A stretch of DNA of 64,000 nt from Nitrospirota bacterium (GTDB lineage Bacteria > Nitrospirota > Nitrospiria > Nitrospirales > UBA8639). The stretch covers positions 62,001-126,000 of the forward strand of contig JAALKI010000002.1 of assembly GCA_011088105.1 (NCBI GenBank), in the 5' to 3' direction. Position 1 is the stretch's first letter. Each line of letters starts with the position of its first letter. Below are positions 48,401 through 56,941 of the stretch, in pieces. Under the pieces are notes generated by a model. It had not been told where the DNA came from. It made no database searches and saw nothing but the letters and a program-made list of their open reading frames with translations. The position numbers and the translations under genes are program-made.

Positions 48401-49882
48401 TAAATCTGCATCCCAAAGCCAATTCGTACGGTTGTCTTCAAACTTAACCCGGAAGAACTGTTTTTCAACCCCACTGGCCACATCCCAAACTCTCAAGGTG
48501 CCTGCCCTACCTCCTGTTGCCAGATGACGTCCGTCTGGGAAAAACTTTGCCGAGTTTACTAAGCCTACGTGACCTTTGAACCGATGCAGCGCTTTGCCAC
48601 TCCCAAGATCCCACAACCGGGCAGTAGAATCTTGAAGTCCTGTCACCAAGTGTCGTCCATCTGGAGAAAAAGCCACAGTACGCACAGGTCCTGCACCACC
48701 TTCTAACCATTGAATCGGCTCTTTTCTATATTTAACATCCAAAATCCCGGCCCAAACATTATAAATCCCACCACCAGCAAGCAGAAATCGGCTATCTTGC
48801 GAAATAGCTATATCCCTCGGTTTAAGTTCTGTGAACTCATGGATCAGTTTTTGCTTGTCAAAATCCCATATTCTGATACCAAATTCTCCTCCGACTGCCA
48901 GGAAGCGCCCATCTGGCGAAAACGTAACTGTCCTAATTCTACTTCCATCTCCTATTACCAGGTCATCCTCTAGGCTTTCGCTGTGTGACTTGTGTTCCAG
49001 TGAGCCCATGAAGCTAGGCGGGATACTAGATAGATCCCAAATGTCCAATTTGTAGGGTACGGGAGAACGACCTGCTTTAATGTAAAGTTTAGCGATTACT
49101 GCATAACGCCCATCTGGGGAGAAGGCCACCGGCGGCGGTTTATATCCTGTAGATATTTTATCTCCAAATTCATTGTACTTTGATGTCCAGCGATTTGTGA
49201 CTATTAATTGTTTGCCAAATTGCTGCAACTCTCTACCAGTGGTAGCATCCCAAAGTCGTGCAGTTCCATCTGTGCTCCCTGATAAAATCAGTCTACCTTT
49301 TGAGGAAAGTGCAACAAATTTAACGGTTTCATTATGGCCTCTAAATATCCGTAGCTCTTTCCCATTTGCAACTTCCCAGAGGCGGACGCTCTCATCTGCA
49401 CTACCTGTTACCGCAAAGCGACCATCTGGCGAAAAATCAACGGCATGGACATCGTCCGAATGGCCCTCAAACCGCCTTAGCATCTTGCCAGTCGCGGCAT
49501 CCCAGAGACGCGCTATCTTGTCCTCGTGAGCCGTCAAAATCCAGCGTTTATTGGGGGAGAGGGCGACATCATTAATCGCTCCTCCTGCAGTAGCGAAAAT
49601 GCGAAGCAACTTTCCGCTGCCCCTGTCCCAGAGTCTAGCCGTTCCATCCTCACTACCAGTCAAAGCCAGACCACCATCCGATGAAATAGCAACCCCCGTA
49701 ATAAAAGAATAATGGCCTAATTGGGGTACAAGGCTCGGTTGGACAGAAGATGCAGCAGAATGGAGGAAAGGGGCTGTCTTCTGTGGCTCCATTCCTTGTT
49801 GATGGTAACCAGGTTGATTGGCTAACAAATCCTCTGAATAAATGAGGAAAGGGAGAAAAACTAATATCAAGATGATTCGCAT
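45428..49882 (-). CDS. Exported WD40-repeat protein with C-terminal caspase-like protease domain
   Basis: This 1484-residue protein has a signal peptide (residues 1-21). About eighteen WD40 blades follow, such as VHAVDFSPDGRFAVTGSADE and VRSVDFSPSGQLIVTGGDD, in two groups separated by a non-repeat stretch near residues 690-830, enough for two or three propellers. Residues about 1190-1484 form a caspase-fold (C14) domain with the catalytic histidine near 1304 (SFSTHGI) and cysteine near 1361 (LIIDACYAA). Proteins of this design occur in bacteria with complex signalling; targets are mostly unknown. Export makes a classic intracellular suicide role less simple. It heads a set with the LysM-like and membrane proteins. 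Confidence 0.88.
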   Translation of the reverse strand: MRIILILVFLPFLIYSEDLLANQPGYHQQGMEPQKTAPFLHSAASSVQPSLVPQLGHYSFITGVAISSDGGLALTGSEDGTARLWDRGSGKLLRIFATAGGAINDVALSPNKRWILTAHEDKIARLWDAATGKMLRRFEGHSDDVHAVDFSPDGRFAVTGSADESVRLWEVANGKELRIFRGHNETVKFVALSSKGRLILSGSTDGTARLWDATTGRELQQFGKQLIVTNRWTSKYNEFGDKISTGYKPPPVAFSPDGRYAVIAKLYIKAGRSPVPYKLDIWDLSSIPPSFMGSLEHKSHSESLEDDLVIGDGSRIRTVTFSPDGRFLAVGGEFGIRIWDFDKQKLIHEFTELKPRDIAISQDSRFLLAGGGIYNVWAGILDVKYRKEPIQWLEGGAGPVRTVAFSPDGRHLVTGLQDSTARLWDLGSGKALHRFKGHVGLVNSAKFFPDGRHLATGGRAGTLRVWDVASGVEKQFFRVKFEDNRTNWLWDADLSPDGQRAVIGSMGRVFLWDVSKGEVIKTVEPAKGEVDVWDAKFSADGSQVFIGTKFELDIWDLSAGKLLPGFRSYPEGIESLAVSPKGRFIAVGLDNGDAVLLDVIDKKAIRRFKGHQEVVRDLAFSPNGLWLVTGSNDGTARVWEVSTAKQVYQFNGHWGPVRSVDFSPSGQLIVTGGDDGTARLWQVAKGKELCRLVSSLDASWIVISPDGRFDTNNLGNVPGLHWVLPDDPFKPLALELFMQEFYEPRLLPKLLAGDPLPAIRDILTLNRAQPKVEITRLESVREQSGMSVVEVEVQVQNVTQTFLGRESPILKDSGVHGLRLFRDGYLVAQWGGTDKKPFLAPEAGRQRKLEAWRRATQIKLDPTGKAKKKFALGIPRRTGRNQVIAVSTNGNIMSWEASTGVPVHTFSPPGATLNASAISLDGRFVFSASSDGVMKVWDTMAITEHHTLKRRRGNISAATFLTGGTLLTASQDGTIRSWNVETGAEIDHMEYPGIEVFGNGPGFGWNITSHADGIVRIWNWDRRPYDEQKYHLVGHSGSVRSIFYAPNEPYVVTGSDDESAILWDLAGLNTKFFDSRHKAVEVRRFIGHTEAITAVAMSPDGRYVLTGSEDKSVRLWNRASGAQVRQYAGITGKVKNVAFSLEYTETEFSAYAFNKDRVKSPTVTRSINISPFELKPVKRKAYVITVGVGDNEALPWRLAFASDDAEITRDTLTKYLKQSNQFDKVVAIPLITNHSNPDFEDDQADFKDRPPPILPTKENIRTVFGWLLGKREDSKRLFEFPDQYKTIIQKVRPEDLVIISFSTHGITDKHGEFYLLPYDLGRDSGKQVTNKLLSRAISSQELALWLGEMESEQMVLIIDACYAAAVEGKGFKPGPMGSRGLGQLAYDKQMPVLTATQAKDSAWARGYSLLTYALVKEGIEQGKAVQDGRFTLQDILRYAERRVPKLYQEVVPDNQTAGPQKPKLFDFIKRRGYIHKELVLTRKE

Positions 49883-50058
49883 CGTCTATAACCCCTTCAG
49901 CAATAACCAACCAGGATGAACTTCCTTTCTAAATCTGCGCAGTGAATTGAGAGTGAAATTCGGATTAGCCATGAGTATTGACTTAGTAGGTAACGACATC
50001 TGAAGCAAACAGTTTCTAGTCTTTTTGGCAATAGTTTCCCAAACTTAGAGCATGTCAA
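49883..50058. other. Intergenic gap between WD40-caspase gene and biuret-hydrolase-like gene
   Basis: This gap of 176 bases is where unrelated cargo meets the right half of the nitrogen locus. It probably holds the WD40 operon promoter on the minus strand; no specific box is clear. Confidence 0.4.
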
Positions 50059-50751
50059 CTAAGCCAACTGTTGAATGGCCTTTATGAAGTCTTGGGAATT
50101 CGAAACAGCCCCAAAGACCCCTCCTTGCATCTTGATCATCTTAATGGCGGCCTTGTGATTACCTTCATCTGTTGCACCGGTGCAATCCTCAAGGAGCAAG
50201 CATTCATAACCGCGGTCATTAGCTTCACGCATGGTGGTATGAACGCACACGTCAGTCGTGATACCAGTTAACACCAGGTGGGTAATCCCTCGCGTGCGCA
50301 GGAGCATTTCCAAATCTGTGGCGTAGAAGCTGCCTTTACCTGGTTTATCAAGAATCAGCTCGCCTGAAGCAGGTCGTAGTTCGTCAATAATGTCCCAGCC
50401 CGGTTCTCCACGAACTAATATCCGTCCCTTCGGCCCAGGGTCACCGATCCCTGCCTGAATTTTCTTACTTCGCCATAGTTTGTTCGGTGGGCAATCCGCC
50501 AAGTCCACTCGATGTCCTTCTCGCGTATGAATCACAGTAAATCCAGGAATTGTTCTCACCGATCCAAGAACATGTTTGATTGGCTCAATTGCTCGCGCGG
50601 TGAGGGAGAGGTCATAACCCATTTTGTCGACATAGCCTCCACTACCACAGAAATCGTGCTGCATGTCGATCACAAGCAACGCGGTATGTTGCGGGTCCAT
50701 GTTGCCATCATAGGGCCATTCATAGGGATCCGCCTTGATCGTCACTTCCAT
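50059..50751 (-). CDS. biuH: Biuret-hydrolase-like isochorismatase-fold amidohydrolase (copy 2)
   Basis: This 230-residue protein resembles rhizobial biuret hydrolase strongly along its whole length: ALLVIDMQHDFCGSGGYVD, HTREGHRVDLADCP, RILVRGEPGWDIIDELRP, the lysine in LDKPGKGSFYATD, the nucleophile Cys in LTGITTDVCVHTT, and GYECLLLEDCTGATD. Biuret hydrolase makes allophanate and ammonia. AGGAGG precedes the ATG at 50751. It lies 24 bases after the importer lipoprotein gene, so the enzyme is made with the importer. The exact substrate is an inference; relatives act on other ureides. Confidence 0.82.
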   Translation of the reverse strand: MEVTIKADPYEWPYDGNMDPQHTALLVIDMQHDFCGSGGYVDKMGYDLSLTARAIEPIKHVLGSVRTIPGFTVIHTREGHRVDLADCPPNKLWRSKKIQAGIGDPGPKGRILVRGEPGWDIIDELRPASGELILDKPGKGSFYATDLEMLLRTRGITHLVLTGITTDVCVHTTMREANDRGYECLLLEDCTGATDEGNHKAAIKMIKMQGGVFGAVSNSQDFIKAIQQLA

Positions 50752-50775
50752 CTTAGAAACCTCCTCGCGTTTCTT

Positions 50776-51888
50776 TTATTTTGGCACTTCTCCGACTACA
50801 CCCTCAGCATACCAATCCATGGTTTCAATGAATTCAAAACTTGGCTTCTGGCCTTCCTCAAGACGCACCTTCCCCGCGTTGTCCTTAATCGGACCTTGAA
50901 ATACGGCGTACGTTCCATCTCTGATCTGTTCCCTCCAAGTCATAACCTTATCTTGAGTCTCCTTCGGGACTGCAGATCCAAGGGGCGCGATATCCAAAAA
51001 TCCGCCTTCCAAGCCAGTTCGGTGGTGTCTGTTGACCCACTTGTCTGATTTCCCTGCCTTCACATCTTTCACAATCTCCACATACAATTCACCCCATTTC
51101 CAATCAGCCCCAGTGATCCAGCCTTTCTCATTGAACTTTTGAAGATCACCTGAGTGATAGCCAACAGAAAACGCCCCACGTTTGGCCGCCGTTTCTACTA
51201 CCGGTCTCGGGCAATCCTGATGCTGACTAAGCACATCCGTTCCCAGATCCAGAAGGGCATTCGCCGCTTCTGATGCCTTTCCCGGATTGCACCACTCCCC
51301 TGTATAAATGACATGGGTTGTTACGTTCGGGTTAACCATACGAGCCCCCAGCGTAAACGCATTGATATTCTGGAGCGTCTGAGGAATCGGATGAGCGGCA
51401 ACAAAGCCGAACACGTTTTGCTTGGTGACTTCTCCAGCGGCCATGCCAGACAAGAACATGGCGTTATAGATGTATGACCAGTATGTCCCGACGTTCGTGG
51501 AGTGCTTAAATCCACCCGCATGCATGAGCACAACGTCTGGATGTCGTTTCCCGACGTTGATGGCCGAGTCCGAATACCCGTAACTAGTAGGGAATAGAAG
51601 CTTGGCCCCTTTTTGAATCATTTGCTCCATGACCCGTTCAACTTCCGCGGTTTCCGGAATGTTTTCACTGGTCATCACCCCAAGGTCCGGAAATTGCTTT
51701 TCCACCTCGAGCCGGCCCTGATCGTGCTCATAATTATATCCGTAGTCATCTTTAGGTCCGACATAGATGAAGCCAACTTTGAATTGTTCGTCTGGTTTCT
51801 TAGAAGTTGGCTCCTCAGGCGCCTGTCCGCATGCCCAGATCGCCATTGCACAAACTATGACGCATATTCCCATTAGGCTCCGTTTCAT
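50776..51888 (-). CDS. BMP-family ABC importer, substrate-binding lipoprotein
   Basis: This 370-residue protein has a lipoprotein signal ending IWAC (Cys20). The mature part is a BMP-family binding protein: FKVGFIYVGPKDDYGYNYEHDQGR, GAKLLFPTSYGYSD, FGFVAAHPIPQTLQNINAFTLGA (quoted in pieces). The family binds purine nucleosides and related ring nitrogen compounds. AAGGAG precedes the ATG. It is encoded after the permeases and directly before the biuret-hydrolase-like gene, so its ligand is probably the substrate or precursor of that enzyme. Confidence 0.9.
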   Translation of the reverse strand: MKRSLMGICVIVCAMAIWACGQAPEEPTSKKPDEQFKVGFIYVGPKDDYGYNYEHDQGRLEVEKQFPDLGVMTSENIPETAEVERVMEQMIQKGAKLLFPTSYGYSDSAINVGKRHPDVVLMHAGGFKHSTNVGTYWSYIYNAMFLSGMAAGEVTKQNVFGFVAAHPIPQTLQNINAFTLGARMVNPNVTTHVIYTGEWCNPGKASEAANALLDLGTDVLSQHQDCPRPVVETAAKRGAFSVGYHSGDLQKFNEKGWITGADWKWGELYVEIVKDVKAGKSDKWVNRHHRTGLEGGFLDIAPLGSAVPKETQDKVMTWREQIRDGTYAVFQGPIKDNAGKVRLEEGQKPSFEFIETMDWYAEGVVGEVPK

Positions 51889-51914
51889 CGTGTGCTCTCC
51901 TTTCCTGACTTACG

Positions 51915-52828
51915 TTATCCCACTCCTTTGAAGACCGATTTCAGGCCTTCGGGCATCGAATATTTTCGACTCTTTTGCCACAGTAATAAACCGACGAGGG
52001 TCAACACATATGGCAACATATGAAGATAGTAGGGGGACACATTGATCCCCTGGGCCTGAATCTGGAGGCCGAGAGTAAAGGCTGTGCCAAAAACACGGCG
52101 CCCAGCACTCCTCGTAACGGATGCCACGTCGCGAATATAGTAAGGGCCACAGCCACAAATCCCCGGCCTGCAGTCATGGCTTCCACCCAGCTCTGAGTAT
52201 AGGCAAGCGAGAGATGCGCCCCGCCTAGGCCGGAAAACACCCCACCGATTCCAATCACGCTATACTGAAGCACCTGTACCCGCACACCCATGGCAAAAGC
52301 CACGAGCTTATTTTCACCAACAGCTCGGATATACAGACCCCAACGGGTGCGGAACAGAAACCACCACATCAGTGGAGCCGACAAATAGGCTAGATAGACC
52401 AATACATCATGTTCAAACATGATCCGGCCCAGAAAGGGAATATCTGACAAGCCTGGAATCGTGAGAGTCTGTATGCCCGTAATCCGGACCCCGACGTACG
52501 GGCGACCAATAAACGACGTGACGCCTAAACAGAGAAACATCAAGGCCAATCCACTCGCAATTTGATTGGCACGGAGCGTCACCACCATGAACGCATGAAT
52601 CAGACTCGCGAGCCCTCCAGCCAACGCTCCCATGATGACTCCCAGCACGGGATCCTGAGTTTCGGCCGTCGTGATAAAGGCAACACAAGCCCCCGTGACC
52701 ATACTGCCCTCCACCCCGAGATTCACGATCCCCGCCCGCTCCGTCAGAATCTCCCCGAGGGTCCCATACAAGATCGGCGTCCCAGACCGAACAGCGCCCG
52801 TCAAAATGCTCTCGATGATTCCAATCAC
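51915..52828 (-). CDS. BMP-type ABC importer permease 2, interrupted by one frameshift
   Basis: This is a membrane permease of the NupQ/BmpF type with eight or more helices; the start is GTG at 52828 after AAAGGAG. As written the frame ends early at 52001 in a non-family tail. Adding one base at the A-run at 52089-52093 restores FFGTAFTLGLQIQAQGINVS and a hydrophobic C-terminus ending at 51915, giving 304 residues, normal for the family. I therefore regard the gene as probably intact, with a sequencing error or a very recent mutation. It starts 4 bases after the other permease gene. Confidence 0.78.
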
Positions 52829-52832
52829 CGGA

Positions 52833-53870
52833 TTAATACTCCTTTCGTCCCGCTGCCAGCCTACCCAATACGATGAAGAAAATCAGGGCCATCAGAATAT
52901 TAACAATGGCATAGGGTAACTCAAGACTAATCTGAATCATGTCTCCCCCCAGCGACAGGACCCCCAGGAGAAAGGCCATGAGGATAATCTTGAGGGGGTT
53001 ATGGAGGGCGAGCCAGCTGACAAGGAATCCCGTGTACCCGAATCCCGTTGAAATGCCGGGCCGGAGTCTCCCCTGGATCGCACAGACCTCTGCCATCCCT
53101 GCCAGGCCGGCGAGCCCCCCTCCAATGCATAAGGTCAGAATAATGTACCTGTTGATCGGAATGCCGGCACGCCTCGCGGCCTCAGCGTTATCACCGATAA
53201 TCCGTAGTTCATACCCCCAGCGCGTCCGTTTTAGGGCAAGGTAAAAGAGGACGATCGCACCCAACGCAAACCAGAGACCAGTGTGAATCCTGGTGTTCCC
53301 ATAGAACGCCAAACGTGCCGCATCGCTGAATTCTCTCGTAAAAGGCCAATTAAAACTCATCGGATCTTTCCAAGACCCGTGAACCATGTGTTCCACTATG
53401 AGAATGGCCACATAATTCAGCAAAAGCGTACAGATGGTCTCATTGACCCCGGCTTTGACCCGGAAAAATGCTGGAATAAACGCAAAGACCGCTCCACCCA
53501 AAAACCCCAAAAGCACCAAGGTCGGCAAGAGAATTTCTTTGGGCCACTCTCCCAAAGTCAGCGCGCCCCATGTGGCCCACATCGCGCCAATATGCAGCTG
53601 GCCTTCTGCCCCGACGTTGAGTAAACCCATCCGAGCAGGAATGGCTGTGGCAACCGCACACAGCATCAGGGGAATCATTTTGACGACGACTTCACTGAGA
53701 CCATACGTGCTTCCTAATGACCCCTTAAAAATCTCGCCATACGCCTCAATGGGGTTCTTCCCAAACGACAGAAGAAGCAAGCCGACTGCAATGAAGGCAA
53801 GGGCCATCATCCCTGTCATACGGAGCACGTCAATCACTCGATTGTTTCTGACTAGAGCGAGCATCTCCAT
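52833..53870 (-). CDS. BMP-type ABC importer permease 1
   Basis: This 345-residue permease of the BmpE/NupP type has around ten helices and the segments ARMGLLNVGAEGQLHIGA, AGVNETICTLLLNYVAI and WGYELRIIGDNAEAARRAGI. It pairs with the second permease to form the channel. TGATG links the ATPase stop with this start. Confidence 0.9.
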   Translation of the reverse strand: MEMLALVRNNRVIDVLRMTGMMALAFIAVGLLLLSFGKNPIEAYGEIFKGSLGSTYGLSEVVVKMIPLMLCAVATAIPARMGLLNVGAEGQLHIGAMWATWGALTLGEWPKEILLPTLVLLGFLGGAVFAFIPAFFRVKAGVNETICTLLLNYVAILIVEHMVHGSWKDPMSFNWPFTREFSDAARLAFYGNTRIHTGLWFALGAIVLFYLALKRTRWGYELRIIGDNAEAARRAGIPINRYIILTLCIGGGLAGLAGMAEVCAIQGRLRPGISTGFGYTGFLVSWLALHNPLKIILMAFLLGVLSLGGDMIQISLELPYAIVNILMALIFFIVLGRLAAGRKEY

Positions 53871-55390
53871 CAGGTGGTTGCTCCTCCAGTCATCAAGAGT
53901 CCGACTTCAAACGGCTGAGTGGTCTTGGGATTGACAATGCCGGCGACGCTCCCTGCGTGCATGACCATGATCCGGTCGGACAATGCAAACAACTCGTCCA
54001 GATCTTCGGAAATCAACAAAAGGGCAGAGCCCTGGCTCCGACTCGTTAGGAAGAGTTCATGCGCCAATTTTGTTGCCGCAATATCAAGGCCGAACGTGGG
54101 ATGAAACGCGACCGTGAGACGAGGCTGACAAGCCAATTCTCTTACAAAGACAACCCGTTGAATGTTTCCTCCAGAAAGCGTAATGACCGGACGATCGAGA
54201 TTGGGGAGCGTTAATCCAAATCTTTCAACGTTGAGTTCGATCTTTGCGCGGATCTCCTTCCAATCCATGACCAGACCTCGCCATCCTCTCTGCGAGTCAC
54301 GCTTATGGAGCACCATGTTTTCCAGCACACTCAACCCCGGCGCAACTCCGGTCTGCAAGGGATCTTCTGGAATATATGCCACAGGAGCTTCCAGAATTTT
54401 GGCGGTTGATCTATTGGTCAGATCCTGTCCATGCAGGACGATGCGTCCTTGAGAGCATGGACGCAAGCCCAAGACTACTTCGCCAAGCTCAGTTTGACCA
54501 TTGCCCGCGACACCGGCTACCCCAAGAATCTCCCTTTCCTGGAGCGTAAAGCTCACCCCTTGAAGACCTGAGCGACCACGCTCTCCCGAGGCGAACACAT
54601 CATGAAACTCAAGCGTGACATCTTGACTAACTGGCTCCTGAAGCTGGTCTGATTCTATTGACTCGATTGTGGGCTTCCCAACCAGCATATAGGCGAGATC
54701 GCTTTCTGTGACATCCTGACGTAGCGCTGTATTGACCACCGTTCCCTTGCGGAGTACAGTGATCCGATCGGCAAGAGCCATGACTTCCCTTAACTTGTGT
54801 GTAATAAAGAGAATGCAGTACCCATCGCTCGATAACTTCCGTGCTATTTCAAAAAAGCCCTCGACCTCTTGAGGCGTAAGTACGCTAGTCGGTTCATCGA
54901 AAATCAGGATCCGTGAGCCGGTGAAAAGTAGACGAAGGATTTCCACTCGCTGCTGTTCCCCGATTGAAAGCTCCCAGACTTTAGCCTCAGGCTCAACAGA
55001 CAAGTTATAGCAGGCGGCTGTGTCGCGGATCCGGTCTGCTAGCTCCTGGCTTTGAATCATTTGGCCTTGTTTCTGTACGGCCAATGCGATGTTTTCAATA
55101 ACCGAAAAGGCGGGAATGAGCATGAAATTCTGAAACACCATACCTATCCCACATCGCATCGCATCCGTTGGTGTGCGGATATCGACCAGATTGCCTTCAA
55201 TATAAATAGAACCGCTATCTTGCTGGTAATACCCGTACAAGATTTTCATCAAAGTGCTTTTTCCAGCCCCATTTTCTCCCAGAAGAGCATGGATCTCGCC
55301 TTTTTCAACAGAAAGATTAATCCCAGAGTTGGCAAGCACCCCTGGAAATGACTTCGTAATATTCTCCAACCTCAGGTACGCCGTATTCAT
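53870..55390 (-). CDS. BMP-type ABC importer ATPase (two ABC domains)
   Basis: In this 506-residue fused ATPase, domain 1 has Walker A GENGAGKS and signature LSIGEQQRVEIL; domain 2 has the degenerate loop GVAGNGQTEL and signature LSGGNIQRVVFVREL. This two-domain design is typical of nucleoside and ribose importers. It is the first gene of the right half of the nitrogen locus. The promoter must lie in the decayed stretch upstream, where I see no clear boxes. Confidence 0.92.
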   Translation of the reverse strand: MNTAYLRLENITKSFPGVLANSGINLSVEKGEIHALLGENGAGKSTLMKILYGYYQQDSGSIYIEGNLVDIRTPTDAMRCGIGMVFQNFMLIPAFSVIENIALAVQKQGQMIQSQELADRIRDTAACYNLSVEPEAKVWELSIGEQQRVEILRLLFTGSRILIFDEPTSVLTPQEVEGFFEIARKLSSDGYCILFITHKLREVMALADRITVLRKGTVVNTALRQDVTESDLAYMLVGKPTIESIESDQLQEPVSQDVTLEFHDVFASGERGRSGLQGVSFTLQEREILGVAGVAGNGQTELGEVVLGLRPCSQGRIVLHGQDLTNRSTAKILEAPVAYIPEDPLQTGVAPGLSVLENMVLHKRDSQRGWRGLVMDWKEIRAKIELNVERFGLTLPNLDRPVITLSGGNIQRVVFVRELACQPRLTVAFHPTFGLDIAATKLAHELFLTSRSQGSALLLISEDLDELFALSDRIMVMHAGSVAGIVNPKTTQPFEVGLLMTGGATT

Positions 55391-55438
55391 TTATGTATCC
55401 ATCATTCCTTTAAAACAGAAGCGTGTTCTCATTCTCTC

Positions 55439-56388
55439 CTATGAGAGAGTTTTCCCAATGTTAGGCTGACGTTCCCGTTTTATATGGTGGGCCATGGTGT
55501 GAAGGATGATCGAGCCGTATTCCATGATCGCTCCATCACAATAGATTTGTCCGTAGACATGCTCGGCAGCTTGGTTGATAGGTTCGGGAAGATCGATCTC
55601 AGCAAGGTTGCTGTATTCAGTGGGGAAATGTTCAGGCTTAGCTTTGTCGGTGAGAGGCTTTGTTAAATTAGTTCCTGATGGAAAACACACATGTGAGTCG
55701 CAGTAGATTGACCCCGCAACCAGGCCGATAGATAGACCCCCACATGGCGCCAAGACCAGCACCCATTTGCGGCGATCGGGGTTCCACCATTCCGCGTCAA
55801 GTCCTGCTTGTCACCTAAGCCATGCATCCAGTTGCAGTTATAGGACTTCGGTTCATGTCCACCCACGTGGACCAACACAAATGCTCCTTTTTTCTGGTTT
55901 AGACGAGTCTCCTTCTTCCTTTAGGTATGACAATTTTTCTGACTTGGATGGTATCGCTCAGCATGAACTCATGCTTCGCCAAGTCGACGTATCGGATTGA
56001 TAGATCTTGGCTAGGCCATGCAAGCCCGTGGACTTTAACGCCATGGCCGGGTGAGCATAACCCAAGCCCCAGCATTGTACATCGATGTGCGCCAATAAAC
56101 AAGGAGTCACACGTTGCACCTACATTTCCTGCTGCCAAGATCGGAGTTCACAACAAGCAGGTAGACCACCATTTTCATAGTCACCTCATGTTCCTCTTTC
56201 TTAAGAAACACCTGGTCGCCCGTGCCAACCAAGGCAACGAGCACAAAGGAGGTTTCTTGATAAATAACCGCAATATCGGTGGTTTCCAGCAAACCCGGCA
56301 GAGACTTACAGGTAGCCAGAGTGTCAGAAAAAACTGTGGTGGGACTTGGCACAACCATATCGATCAACTCAGAAAAATCTGTCGTCAT
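55439..56388 (-). pseudogene. Unassigned decayed or multiply frameshifted gene
   Basis: On the minus strand several adjoining short frames read as parts of one protein of perhaps 310 residues: a 93-codon piece from 56388 (MTTDFSELIDMVVPSPTTVF), then GATCDSLFIGAHRCTM and IRYVDLAKHEFMLSDTIQVR, then FVLVHVGGHEPKSYNCNWMH, and last GSIYCDSHVCFPSGTNLTK to a stop at 55439. Three or more frame shifts are needed, near 56130, 55918 and about 55745. I do not recognise the family. It may be a decayed gene or carry several sequencing errors. A 169-codon frame on the other strand over 55927-56436 has the odd composition of a shadow. Confidence 0.4.
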
Positions 56389-56580
56389 TTATCTAACGGC
56401 AATTCAATAAAACTTAAAGAATGCGTTGACAGCTGACACATTCAGCATCCGAGAATCGATTCGAAGGCAGTGCACATCATGACACAAACACTTCTGTCCT
56501 TCAACTTAGGAGACTGTCTGAATGAGTGATCGTCACGAGAGAGAAACACGTTGATTTCTTATCCATAGAGGAGACCACAC

Positions 56581-56940
56581 ATGATGTGCATCGCCAACAG
56601 AACCTTCATATGGGCGGCAGTCACGATTCTGACGATAGTCTGCAGTGGTCCCATCGAGGCCGGTCAGGCCCGGGACAGAGCAGCCGAGTCGGTCGTGACG
56701 TTTACCATTCTCCATCTCAATGACATCTATGAAATTGCGCCCGTGGAAAGCGGACAACGCGGCGGGCTGGCCCGAGCTGCCACAATCCTGCGTCGGCTCG
56801 AAGAGGAAGACCCTAACACCTTGGCCATTCTGGCAGGTGATCTGTTCAGTCCCTCAGCCATCGGGGCGACGAAGATGAATGGCAAACCAATCGCCGGGGC
56901 ACACATGGTGGAGGTGCTGAACAAGGTCGGCCTTGACACA
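56581..56940 (+). pseudogene. Truncated exported 5'-nucleotidase (UshA-type), N-terminus only
   Basis: From the ATG at 56581 (GAGGAG upstream) the frame gives a signal peptide (residues 1-30) and the first 90 residues of a metallophosphatase domain: FTILHLNDIYEIAP, GGLARAATILRRLEEE, LAILAGDLFSPSAIG and MVEVLNKVGLD. The match stops there and joins the integrase fragment in another frame, running on to a stop at 57018. The remaining metal ligands and the whole C-terminal domain are missing, so it is inactive. It probably marks a deletion or recombination at the island's right end. Confidence 0.72.
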
Positions 56941-56941
56941 G

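Noticed and set aside
55927-56436. A 169-codon plus-strand frame as a gene
   Set aside because: It has no ribosome site, is unusually rich in histidine and tryptophan and matches no family. The opposite strand reads more like protein.
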